Below, piece after piece: positions 1 to 4,939 of a DNA stretch of 7,121 bases. The position numbers and the translations under genes are program-made. The DNA comes from an uncultured Microbacteriaceae bacterium (GTDB lineage: Bacteria > Actinomycetota > Actinomycetes > Actinomycetales > Microbacteriaceae). Numbering within the stretch: the first letter of the stretch is position 1; the number at the start of each line of letters is the position of its first letter. The notes below the pieces were generated by a model. It had not been told where the DNA came from and searched no databases. It saw nothing but the letters and a program-made list of their open reading frames with translations. The stretch lies in contig CALBMG010000045.1 of NCBI GenBank assembly GCA_937896185.1, positions 1 to 7,121 of the forward strand, written 5' to 3'.

Positions 1-1803
1 GCGGCAATCACCAGCGTGCTCGAGCAGTTCGGTGTCGACGCCAAGGTCACCGGCTTCATGCGCGGACCGTCGGTCACCCGCTACGAAGTCGAACTGGCGT
101 CCGGAGTCAAGGTCGAACGCGTCACCCAGCTGAGCCGCAACATCGAATACGCCGTGGCGTCCAACGAGGTCAGTTTCCTCACACCGATTCCCGGCAAGTC
201 CGCCATCGGTATCGAAATCCCCAACACCGACCGCGATATCGTCACCCTCGGAGATGTGCTCCGCTCCAGTACGGCAAAGCAGTCCACGCATCCCATGACC
301 ATGGGAGTCGGCAAAGACGTCGAGGGAGGCTTCGTCGTCGCCAACCTCGCCAAGATGCCGCACCTGTTGGTTGCCGGTGCGACCGGTGCCGGTAAGTCCT
401 CGTTCGTGAACTCGATGATCACATCGCTGCTGATGCGCGCAACCCCCTCCGAGGTCCGTATGGTTCTCATCGACCCAAAGCGTGTCGAACTGTCGGCGTA
501 TCAGGGCGTTCCGCACCTCATCACACCCATCATCACGAACCCCAAGAAAGCCGCCGAAGCGTTGCAATGGGTCGTCAAAGAAATGGATTTGCGATACGAC
601 GACCTGCACGCCTTCGGCTACCGTCACGTGGATGACTTCAACCGTGACGTCATCTCGGGCAAACTGGTGCCGCCGCCCGGCAGCCAGCGCGTTCTGCGCC
701 CCTACCCGTACCTGCTGATCGTCGTTGACGAGCTCGCCGACCTGATGATGGTCGCCCCACGTGACGTCGAAGATTCGATTGTGCGCATCACCCAGTTGGC
801 TCGCGCCTCGGGAATTCACTTGGTGCTGGCCACACAGCGCCCCTCGGTCGATGTCGTCACCGGACTCATCAAGGCCAACGTGCCGTCCAGGCTCGCGTTC
901 GCAGTGTCGTCCATGACGGACTCCCGCGTTATTCTCGACCAGCCCGGTGCCGAAAAACTCATCGGTCAGGGTGACGGACTGTTCCTCCCCATGGGTGCCA
1001 GCAAGCCGGTGCGCGTGCAGGGTGCGTGGGTCACCGAGGAAGAAATCGCTCACGTTGTTCGGCACGTCCGCAACCAGGCCGATCCCGAATACCGGGACGA
1101 CGTCGACGCCGTGGCCACCAAGAAAGAAGTGGACGCGGATATCGGTGATGACCTCGAGGTGCTGTTGCAGGCCGTCGAGTTGGTCGTCAGCACACAGTTT
1201 GGTTCGACCTCGATGCTGCAACGCAAGCTGCGCGTCGGCTTTGCCAAGGCCGGTCGACTCATGGACCTGATGGAATCGCGTGACATTGTGGGCCCGAGCG
1301 AGGGGTCCAAGGCGCGCGAAGTGCTCGTGTCGGCGGACCAGTTGGCGTCCGTGCTGGCGAAACTGCGAGGCGAAGATGTTCCCGAGGCGGCTCCTGCTGT
1401 GGCTCCGATTGTCGCTGCTGCGCCTGTTGCTGTCGCGGCTGCCGCCGAAGCATTCGTGGAACCTGCCATTGATGTCGACGAGGCGTATGGTTCCGACCTG
1501 CCCACGGCCGAGGCTGCCGCGGTACTTGCCGAACCGTATGACACGGTCGGGGCGGAGATCCCTGAGTCATCCGATGACCAGTTGCCCGCGCCCCGCGCCG
1601 CCTCGTCTCACGTCAACTTCGACCCCGGGTTCGACCCCATCGAGCCCCCCACGGGACCGTTTGAGGGGTTGACTGCACCGGCCTACGACACGACCGAGGA
1701 CGAGCGTTACAACGATCCGATGGCTCGCGCCACGGATGGTGTTCCCGAAGTCGACGGCGACTCCGACGAAGACGCTTGGGGCCTCACGGGCCGGGAGTAC
1801 TAA
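1..1803 (+). CDS. ftsK: DNA translocase FtsK, C-terminal part (5' end outside window)
   Basis: FtsK is a septum-anchored, ATP-driven double-stranded DNA pump that clears and resolves the terminus region during division. The frame is open from base 1, so the GTG at 16 is not the start; the membrane domain and linker lie upstream. Of the 600 residues visible, 1-120 are the start of the motor (alpha domain). Walker A is GATGAGKS at about 126-133. The DPKRVELS block follows, then Walker B as VVDELADLM with the Asp-Glu pair at 243-244, and [13 protein letters not shown] after it. The DNA-reading gamma winged helix is at about 383-459 ([24 protein letters not shown] region). After it comes an unusual 140-residue tail rich in Ala/Pro/Val, then acidic, ending [12 protein letters not shown]. 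The stop overlaps the pgsA start by one base. Identity is certain; the role of the tail is unknown. Confidence 0.97.
   Translation, partial: AAITSVLEQFGVDAKVTGFMRGPSVTRYEVELASGVKVERVTQLSRNIEYAVASNEVSFLTPIPGKSAIGIEIPNTDRDIVTLGDVLRSSTAKQSTHPMTMGVGKDVEGGFVVANLAKMPHLLVAGATGAGKSSFVNSMITSLLMRATPSEVRMVLIDPKRVELSAYQGVPHLITPIITNPKKAAEALQWVVKEMDLRYDDLHAFGYRHVDDFNRDVISGKLVPPPGSQRVLRPYPYLLIVVDELADLMMVAPRDVEDSIVRITQLARASGIHLVLATQRPSVDVVTGLIKANVPSRLAFAVSSMTDSRVILDQPGAEKLIGQGDGLFLPMGASKPVRVQGAWVTEEEIAHVVRHVRNQADPEYRDDVDAVATKKEVDADIGDDLEVLLQAVELVVSTQFGSTSMLQRKLRVGFAKAGRLMDLMESRDIVGPSEGSKAREVLVSADQLASVLAKLRGEDVPEAAPAVAPIVAAAPVAVAAAAEAFVEPAIDVDEAYGSDLPTAEAAAVLAEPYDTVGAEIPESSDDQLPAPRAASSHVNFDPGFDPIEPPTGPFEGLTAPAYDTTEDERYNDPMARATDGVPEVDGDSDEDAWGLTGREY
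1793..1797 (+). promoter_or_regulatory. Ribosome binding site of pgsA
   Basis: GGGAG lies 5 nt before the ATG at 1803, inside the last codons of ftsK. It supports the ATG in the TAATG overlap as the pgsA start, rather than an in-frame upstream codon at 1776 that would add nine residues inside ftsK. Confidence 0.7.
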
Positions 1804-2381
1804 TGGCCGGCAGGATTCTGCGTTCCGGTGACGGGCCCGTCTCGAACTGGAATGTGGCCAACCTTGTGACGTTTGCCCGCGTTGCTGCATCACCGGTGTT
1901 TTTTCTGCTGATGATGTCCGAACTGTCGGCCAACGGTCGATGGTTGGCGGCGGCCGTTTTCGTCGCCATCATCGCCTCGGACGCAATCGATGGCGCTCTG
2001 GCTCGCGGACGTAACCTCTCAACCCCGTTGGGGGTCCTGCTCGACCCGATTGCGGATAAGTTGGTCATCACCGCTGCGCTCATTGCCCTTTCGATTCACG
2101 GTGAACTGCCCTGGTGGGTAACCGTCGTCATTCTGGTGCGCGAGCTGGGTATCACGGTGTACCGCATGGTGATCGTCAGCAAGGAAATTCACGCTGCTTC
2201 GTGGGCGGGGAAGCTGAAGACAGTGACACAGTCTGTGGCAATCACCCTGGCGATTGCGCCATTTTCTGAAGTGCTCGGGTTCGTGGCGTACGACATCAAC
2301 GCTGTGGTGATGACGGCAGCCGTGGTGCTGACTGTTGCATCGGGCGCCGACTATGTGAACAAGGCGTGGCGCGCGCGATGA
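1803..2381 (+). CDS. pgsA: CDP-diacylglycerol--glycerol-3-phosphate 3-phosphatidyltransferase
   Basis: This inner-membrane enzyme of the CDP-alcohol phosphatidyltransferase family most likely joins CDP-diacylglycerol and glycerol-3-phosphate to give phosphatidylglycerophosphate, the precursor of phosphatidylglycerol and cardiolipin. The protein is 192 residues, normal for PgsA. The family signature D-x2-D-G-x2-A-R-x8-G-x3-D-x3-D is complete: D60, D63, G64, A67, R68, G77, D81 and D85. Downstream is a VRELGIT segment (about 112-118) typical of bacterial PgsA. Hydrophobic stretches suit several membrane helices, for example 21-38, 48-60, 86-97, 104-120, 143-160 and 167-180. The start at 1803 overlaps the ftsK stop and has a good ribosome site; the gene's own stop overlaps the cinA start. 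The family includes other head-group enzymes, so exact substrate rests on the motif wording and on the position next to ftsK and cinA, which is conserved in actinobacteria. Confidence 0.93.
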   Translation: MAGRILRSGDGPVSNWNVANLVTFARVAASPVFFLLMMSELSANGRWLAAAVFVAIIASDAIDGALARGRNLSTPLGVLLDPIADKLVITAALIALSIHGELPWWVTVVILVRELGITVYRMVIVSKEIHAASWAGKLKTVTQSVAITLAIAPFSEVLGFVAYDINAVVMTAAVVLTVASGADYVNKAWRAR

Positions 2382-2860
2382 CGTGGGACGCGCCTCGGGT
2401 CGCAGCGTTAGAGGCGTCGTTGCTCGCTGCCGGTATGACCGTGGCGACGTGTGAATCGTTGACGGGCGGGCTCGTGATTTCGGCTCTGGTGGAGCCCGCG
2501 GGCGCCTCGGCGGTGGTGAGAGGCTCCATCGTCGCGTATGCGACCGATGTTAAGTCGAGCCTTGTCGGCGTCGATTTGGCGCTGTTAGCCTCGCAGGGTG
2601 CGGTGAATGCCGAGGTTGCGACACAGATGGCGCGTGGCGCGCGTGAGCTTTTGGGTGCCAGCATCGGGGTCGCCACCACGGGTGTTGCCGGTCCGGACGT
2701 GCAGGACGGCGCACCGGTCGGCACCGTTTTCGTCGCAGTGTCAACGCCCCAGGGGGAACGCTGCGAGGGCGCCCATTTTGTTGGCGACAGGGACGAGATT
2801 CGGCGCGCGGCGTGCGACCTCGCTCTGGAACTCATAGCAAATTCTGTGCCACGGGAATAA
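2378..2860 (+). CDS. cinA: CinA C-terminal domain protein, nicotinamide-nucleotide amidase (PncC type)
   Basis: This is a 160-residue stand-alone CinA C-terminal domain. Family members deamidate nicotinamide mononucleotide to nicotinate mononucleotide in pyridine nucleotide salvage, in the cytoplasm. The catalytic-serine motif is ATCESLTGG (Ser27). Further family blocks are VAYATDVKSSLVGV (about 52-65, with conserved Tyr and Lys) and TTGVAGPDVQDGAPVGTV (about 100-117), in the form usual for actinobacteria. The N-terminal molybdopterin-binding-like domain of full CinA is absent, as is common here. I chose the ATG at 2378, which overlaps the pgsA stop as ATGA. A GTG at 2366 is in frame but lies inside pgsA with no usable ribosome site. 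The gene closes the ftsK-pgsA-cinA run. The old name 'competence/damage-inducible' does not show a role in competence here. Symbol pncC would be equally suitable. Confidence 0.92.
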   Translation: MTWDAPRVAALEASLLAAGMTVATCESLTGGLVISALVEPAGASAVVRGSIVAYATDVKSSLVGVDLALLASQGAVNAEVATQMARGARELLGASIGVATTGVAGPDVQDGAPVGTVFVAVSTPQGERCEGAHFVGDRDEIRRAACDLALELIANSVPRE

Positions 2861-2880
2861 ATAGGGGAGCACTCTGCTTT

Positions 2881-2886
2881 TATGCT
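2881..2886 (+). promoter_or_regulatory. Possible -10 element for clgR
   Basis: TATGCT in the cinA-clgR gap matches the TATAAT consensus at four of six bases. No good -35 lies 16-18 nt upstream, but many actinobacterial promoters lack one. TACAGT at 2891-2896, which fits TANNNT, is an alternative. No terminator hairpin is visible after cinA, so read-through into clgR is also possible. Confidence 0.35.
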
Positions 2887-2888
2887 GA

Positions 2889-2903
2889 GGTACAGTAAGT
2901 ACC
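2889..2903 (+). repeat. Perfect inverted repeat in the clgR leader/promoter, candidate operator
   Basis: GGTAC-N5-GTACC has perfect 5-bp arms, 17 nt before the clgR ATG, with a central AGTAA. It would overlap the transcription start (if -10 is 2881-2886) or the -10 itself (if -10 is 2891-2896). The arm/5-nt-gap geometry resembles sites of dimeric XRE regulators, but the bases do not match the CGC-N5-GCG core described for ClgR in other actinobacteria, so the binding protein is unknown. Confidence 0.4.
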
Positions 2904-2907
2904 AATC

Positions 2908-2916
2908 GAGAGGGGA
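2908..2916 (+). promoter_or_regulatory. Ribosome binding site of clgR
   Basis: The purine run GAGAGGGGA ends 3 nt before the ATG at 2920, giving a normal spacing from its GGGG core and fixing the start. Confidence 0.65.
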
Positions 2917-2919
2917 ACC

Positions 2920-3351
2920 ATGGTTCTGATTCGTGAACAGCTGGGCGGCGTTTTTCGCGATGCGCGCAAGCGTCAGGGTCTCACTCTCAGTGCTGTATCC
3001 GAAACCGCTCGAGTATCCCAGGGATACATTTCCGAACTCGAGCGCGGACTGAAGGAACCGTCCAGCGAGATCATCAACAATCTTGCTCGCGCGTACGGCA
3101 TGTCATTGTCCGAGGTTCTTTTTGCGGTGGGCAACCGCGTGGCTGGGCTTGAAGCAGTGCGTGGCGTCCGTTCGCCAGCAACTGGCGCCATCGATCCGAC
3201 ACTGCGCGCCCCTGAACGCATCCCGGTCGACTTTGACATCGCGCGTGGAATGGTCGGACTCGAGGACATGCCCGATTTTGAACTGGTGTTGTCCGAGGAA
3301 CCCGGTGCGTTTACCGCAGATTCCTTCGACCCAGCCGATTTCCGCCTGTAA
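2920..3351 (+). CDS. clgR: ClgR-type XRE-family transcriptional regulator
   Basis: This is a 143-residue DNA-binding protein of the ClgR/ClpR group. Known members activate clp protease, chaperone and some DNA-damage genes in Streptomyces, Corynebacterium and Mycobacterium. The N-terminal XRE helix-turn-helix spans about 8-68. The recognition region LTLSAVSETARVSQGYISEL is followed by ERGLKEPSSEIINNLARAYG; this is very like mycobacterial ClgR (Rv2745c), where the wording ARVSxGYxSExERGxKExSSE also occurs. Position between cinA and recA is conserved. Residues 75-143 form an extra tail with an acidic end (VLSEEPGAFTADSFDPADF) that finishes in FRL, not in the Ala-Ala ending linked to Clp-dependent turnover in Streptomyces. 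The gene has its own ribosome site and probably a promoter, and is followed after 2 nt by the DUF3046 gene. Assignment to ClgR is strong from motif and context; its targets in this organism are inferred. Confidence 0.88.
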   Translation: MVLIREQLGGVFRDARKRQGLTLSAVSETARVSQGYISELERGLKEPSSEIINNLARAYGMSLSEVLFAVGNRVAGLEAVRGVRSPATGAIDPTLRAPERIPVDFDIARGMVGLEDMPDFELVLSEEPGAFTADSFDPADFRL

Positions 3352-3353
3352 CG

Positions 3354-3578
3354 GTGAAGCACAGCGAATTTACTCGCGCCGTCGAAACCGAATTCGGTGC
3401 CGACTATGGCCGCGCTTTGGTGCGGGATGTGGTGTTGAGTGAGTTCGATTGCCCGGGCGCCGAAGCGTTGACGCGCGGCGTGCCCCCACGTGAGGTGTGG
3501 CGGGCGTTGTGTGGCGCGATGGATGTTCCCGAGCATCGCGTTCATGGGGCGGGGCGTCCCGAACCCCGCAAGTCGTAG
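3354..3578 (+). CDS. DUF3046 family small protein
   Basis: This 74-residue protein matches the actinobacterial DUF3046 family, which has no assigned function to my knowledge and is typically coded just upstream of recA (Rv2738c in M. tuberculosis). Recognisable features are the start MKHSEFTRAVETEFG, the RALVRDVVL segment, and the family hallmark GVPPREVWRALCGAMDVPEHR at about 44-64. The last ten residues are basic and likely disordered. There is no signal peptide or membrane segment, so it is probably cytoplasmic. The GTG start lies 2 nt after the clgR stop and has no Shine-Dalgarno sequence, which suggests that translation depends on ribosomes finishing clgR. The start is supported because family members begin with the same M-x-x-x-EF pattern. 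Location between a stress regulator and recA suggests, but does not show, a role in stress or DNA repair. Confidence 0.85.
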   Translation: MKHSEFTRAVETEFGADYGRALVRDVVLSEFDCPGAEALTRGVPPREVWRALCGAMDVPEHRVHGAGRPEPRKS

Positions 3579-3584
3579 CCGTTT

Positions 3585-3600
3585 CGGAACATTCGTTCGC
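3585..3600 (+). promoter_or_regulatory. Weak SOS-box-like site (upstream of the main LexA site)
   Basis: CGGAAC-ATTC-GTTCGC agrees with the actinobacterial LexA consensus TCGAAC-N4-GTTCGA at 9 of 12 fixed bases, and the GAAC-N4-GTTC core is intact. Its centre is 44 bp upstream of the centre of the perfect site at 3627-3646. The site begins 7 nt after the DUF3046 stop. Confidence 0.45.
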
Positions 3601-3626
3601 ATAGTGGCGACACGCCGAGGCGCGGC

Positions 3627-3646
3627 ATTCGAACATCTGTTCGAAT
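3627..3646 (+). promoter_or_regulatory. LexA operator (SOS box) of recA
   Basis: ATTCGAAC-ATCT-GTTCGAAT has perfect 8-bp arms. It contains the full actinobacterial SOS consensus TCGAAC-N4-GTTCGA at 3629-3644 with all 12 fixed bases matching. It lies about 200 nt before the recA start, as for the LexA-controlled upstream promoter of mycobacterial recA. LexA should repress here until RecA filaments on single-stranded DNA trigger its self-cleavage. Confidence 0.93.
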
Positions 3647-3651
3647 CGCGA

Positions 3652-3657
3652 TACGCT
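3652..3657 (+). promoter_or_regulatory. Possible -10 of the LexA-controlled recA promoter
   Basis: TACGCT fits the TANNNT actinobacterial -10 pattern, 6 bp after the SOS box. The operator would then cover the -35/spacer region, so bound LexA would block polymerase. The -35 (TTCGAA or TCGAAC inside the operator) is poor, so the exact promoter position is uncertain. Confidence 0.35.
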
Positions 3658-3664
3658 GTCCACA
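3656..3664 (+). promoter_or_regulatory. DnaA-box-like word 1
   Basis: CTGTCCACA matches the high-GC actinobacterial DnaA box TTGTCCACA at 8 of 9 bases. It overlaps the putative -10 at 3652-3657 and lies 10 bp after the SOS palindrome. A single near match can occur by chance. Confidence 0.25.
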
Positions 3665-3675
3665 ACAAACCTGAG

Positions 3676-3691
3676 CGTGGAGTTATCCACG
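3676..3691 (+). repeat. Short perfect palindrome containing DnaA-box-like word 2
   Basis: CGTGGA-GTTA-TCCACG has 6-bp perfect arms around a 4-nt centre. The right half includes TTATCCACG (3683-3691), 8 of 9 bases of the classical DnaA box TTATCCACA. In RNA it could form a small stem-loop; there is no following T run, so it is not a terminator. Confidence 0.35.
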
Positions 3692-3714
3692 GTGGGACAG
3701 GCTAACGGCAGAGA

Positions 3715-3736
3715 TGTCGGTGCTCTGATTTACCGT
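3715..3736 (+). promoter_or_regulatory. LexA-independent DNA-damage promoter of recA (RecA-NDp / PafBC type)
   Basis: TGTCGGTG (3715-3722), then 8 nt, then TACCGT (3731-3736) fits the mycobacterial RecA-NDp consensus tTGTCRGTG-N8-TANNNT in every strongly conserved base; only the leading, less conserved T is A here. In mycobacteria this promoter responds to DNA damage without LexA. The WYL-domain activator PafBC acts on it, and ClgR (ClpR) has also been reported to do so. Predicted transcription start is about 3743, giving a leader near 100 nt. As in M. tuberculosis, this promoter is closer to recA than the SOS-box promoter. Activity is inferred from sequence only. Confidence 0.72.
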
Positions 3737-3768
3737 GGGACACATCCTCAGAACGCCTTGTCGGAAGA

Positions 3769-3796
3769 CACCGGGCCTGGCTTTATCGGCCTGGTG
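3769..3796 (+). ncRNA. Stem-loop in the recA 5' leader
   Basis: CACCGGGCC (3769-3777) pairs with GGCCTGGTG (3788-3796) over nine pairs, one of them G-U, around a 10-nt loop TGGCTTTATC. No T run follows, so it is not an intrinsic terminator. It sits 46 nt before the recA start and about 26 nt into a transcript from the promoter at 3715-3736. A small competing hairpin, TGTC-GGAA-GACA (3759-3770, GNRA-type loop), shares its first two bases. It may stabilise or pace the mRNA; function is unknown. Confidence 0.5.
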
Positions 3797-3830
3797 AGGA
3801 ACGACAGCAGATAGGCAGCAACCCACTACC

Positions 3831-3837
3831 AAGGAGA
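3831..3837 (+). promoter_or_regulatory. Ribosome binding site of recA
   Basis: AAGGAGA, near perfect, 5 nt before the GTG at 3843. It fixes the GTG as start and suggests strong translation. Confidence 0.85.
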
Positions 3838-3842
3838 ACACC

Positions 3843-4937
3843 GTGGCAAACCCCACAGAAGCCCGCGAAAAAGCGCTCGAAACCGCTCTCGCACAGATTG
3901 ACCGTCAGTTCGGCAAGGGCGCAATCATGCGTCTCGGCTCGGAAGAACGCGCAAAGGTCGCCGTAATTCCCACCGGATCCATCGCCCTCGATGTTGCCCT
4001 TGGTGTTGGGGGACTGCCCAAGGGTCGAATCGTCGAAATCTATGGCCCCGAATCGTCGGGTAAGACGACGTTGACCCTTCACGCAATCGCAAATGTTCAG
4101 GCAGCTGGCGGTATTGCCGCCTTCATCGACGCCGAACACGCACTCGACCCGGAATACGCACAAAAGCTGGGCGTCGACATCGACCAGCTTCTCGTCTCGC
4201 AGCCCGACACGGGTGAGCAGGCCCTCGAAATTGCCGACATGCTGGTGCGTTCCGGCTCGATCGACCTCATCGTCATCGACTCGGTTGCTGCTCTTGTGCC
4301 CCGCGCCGAAATCGAAGGCGAAATGGGTGACGCACACGTCGGCCTCCAAGCCCGACTCATGTCGCAGGCGCTGCGCAAGCTGACGGGTGGTCTGAACTCC
4401 ACCGGTACCACCATGATTTTCATCAACCAGCTGCGCGAAAAGATCGGTGTGTTCTTCGGAAGCCCCGAAACCACCGCCGGAGGTAAGGCCCTCAAGTTCT
4501 ATGCATCGGTACGACTGGACATCCGTCGAATCGAGACCCTGAAGGAAGGTTCCGACGCAGTGGGCAACCGCACACGCGTCAAGGTCGTCAAGAACAAGAT
4601 GGCACCGCCCTTCAAGCAGGCTGAATTCGACATCCTGTTCGGCGTGGGCATTTCACGCGAAGGCAGCCTTCTCGACTTCGGAGTCGAGCACGGAATCGTC
4701 CGCAAGTCCGGCGCGTGGTACACCTACGACGGCGATCAGCTGGGTCAGGGTAAAGAAAACTCTCGCCGCTACCTCATCGAGAACCCGGCAACAGCCGACG
4801 AAATCGAGCGCAAGATCCTCACCGCGCTCGGCATCATCGACGCACCCGAAGCGGAATTGAAGGCAACCGGCACCGATGGCGCCGCAACCGCGTCCCTTGC
4901 AGCGAAGCAAGCTGCAAAGAACGCCGCTGCGGAATAA
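3843..4937 (+). CDS. recA: Recombinase RecA
   Basis: RecA forms ATP-dependent filaments on single-stranded DNA, carries out strand exchange in recombinational repair, and stimulates LexA self-cleavage. The protein is 364 residues, within the normal range. Visible motifs are Walker [10 protein letters not shown] (68-76), the catalytic Glu98 in [13 protein letters not shown], Walker [12 protein letters not shown] (141-151), the ATP-sensing Gln196 in FINQLREK, and DNA-binding loop L2 from about 202 ([21 protein letters not shown]). The C-terminal domain follows, then an Ala/Lys-rich tail ending NAAAE. Loop L2 begins GVFFG where many RecA proteins have GVMFG; I believe this is usual in related actinobacteria. 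The reading is unbroken, including [10 protein letters not shown], so there is no intein of the kind found in M. tuberculosis RecA. The start is GTG with a strong ribosome site. Two damage-responsive promoters are predicted upstream; recX follows after 2 nt. Confidence 0.99.
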   Translation: MANPTEAREKALETALAQIDRQFGKGAIMRLGSEERAKVAVIPTGSIALDVALGVGGLPKGRIVEIYGPESSGKTTLTLHAIANVQAAGGIAAFIDAEHALDPEYAQKLGVDIDQLLVSQPDTGEQALEIADMLVRSGSIDLIVIDSVAALVPRAEIEGEMGDAHVGLQARLMSQALRKLTGGLNSTGTTMIFINQLREKIGVFFGSPETTAGGKALKFYASVRLDIRRIETLKEGSDAVGNRTRVKVVKNKMAPPFKQAEFDILFGVGISREGSLLDFGVEHGIVRKSGAWYTYDGDQLGQGKENSRRYLIENPATADEIERKILTALGIIDAPEAELKATGTDGAATASLAAKQAAKNAAAE

Positions 4938-4939
4938 CC

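Larger units (their letters stand above)
3579..3842 (+). other. Intergenic regulatory region before recA (overview)
   Basis: These 264 nt hold no convincing gene. In order they contain a weak and a perfect SOS box, a possible -10, two DnaA-box-like words, a 6-bp palindrome, a RecA-NDp-type promoter, a leader hairpin and the recA ribosome site. The 8-bp word GTGGGACA occurs twice (3692-3699 and 3735-3742). No terminator is visible after the DUF3046 gene, so transcripts from clgR may read into recA. Confidence 0.75.

Noticed and set aside
16..18. GTG as the start of ftsK
   Set aside because: The frame is open to base 1 and the upstream codons (Ala-Ala-Ile-Thr-Ser) continue the protein; the membrane domain of FtsK must lie further left.
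1050..1570. Two minus-strand open frames opposite the ftsK tail
   Set aside because: They are Ala/Ser/Arg/Gln-rich low-complexity translations made by high-GC codons of the opposite strand, without recognisable motifs or ribosome sites.
1776..1802. Upstream start for pgsA adding MGPHGPGVL
   Set aside because: It lies inside ftsK and does not look like PgsA sequence; the ATG at 1803 has a ribosome site at proper distance and the usual stop/start overlap.
2854..2880. Sigma-H/E-like promoter before clgR (GGAAT then GCTTT)
   Set aside because: clgR is controlled by such sigma factors in mycobacteria, but the -10 here lacks the GTT core and the -35 lies inside the end of cinA; too weak to call.
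2973..3668. Minus-strand open frame of 231 residues opposite clgR, DUF3046 and the recA promoter
   Set aside because: Ser/Arg/Pro-rich, no family motif, and it crosses the conserved SOS box.
3490..3705. Plus-strand open frame covering the DUF3046 end and the SOS box
   Set aside because: No family similarity, no ribosome site, and it overlaps the operator region.
3758..3780. Second RecA-NDp-like element starting TTGTCGG
   Set aside because: The last two bases of the -35-side motif differ and no TANNNT follows at 8 nt.
3769..3800. Intrinsic terminator or attenuator before recA
   Set aside because: The stem is strong, but the following bases are AGGAACGACAG with no T run.
3783..4349. Minus-strand open frame of 188 residues opposite recA
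   Set aside because: It is an antisense shadow of the strongly conserved recA frame with no ribosome site.
4575..4620. Intein in recA, as in M. tuberculosis
   Set aside because: The frame runs straight through [13 protein letters not shown] with no insertion and total length is normal.
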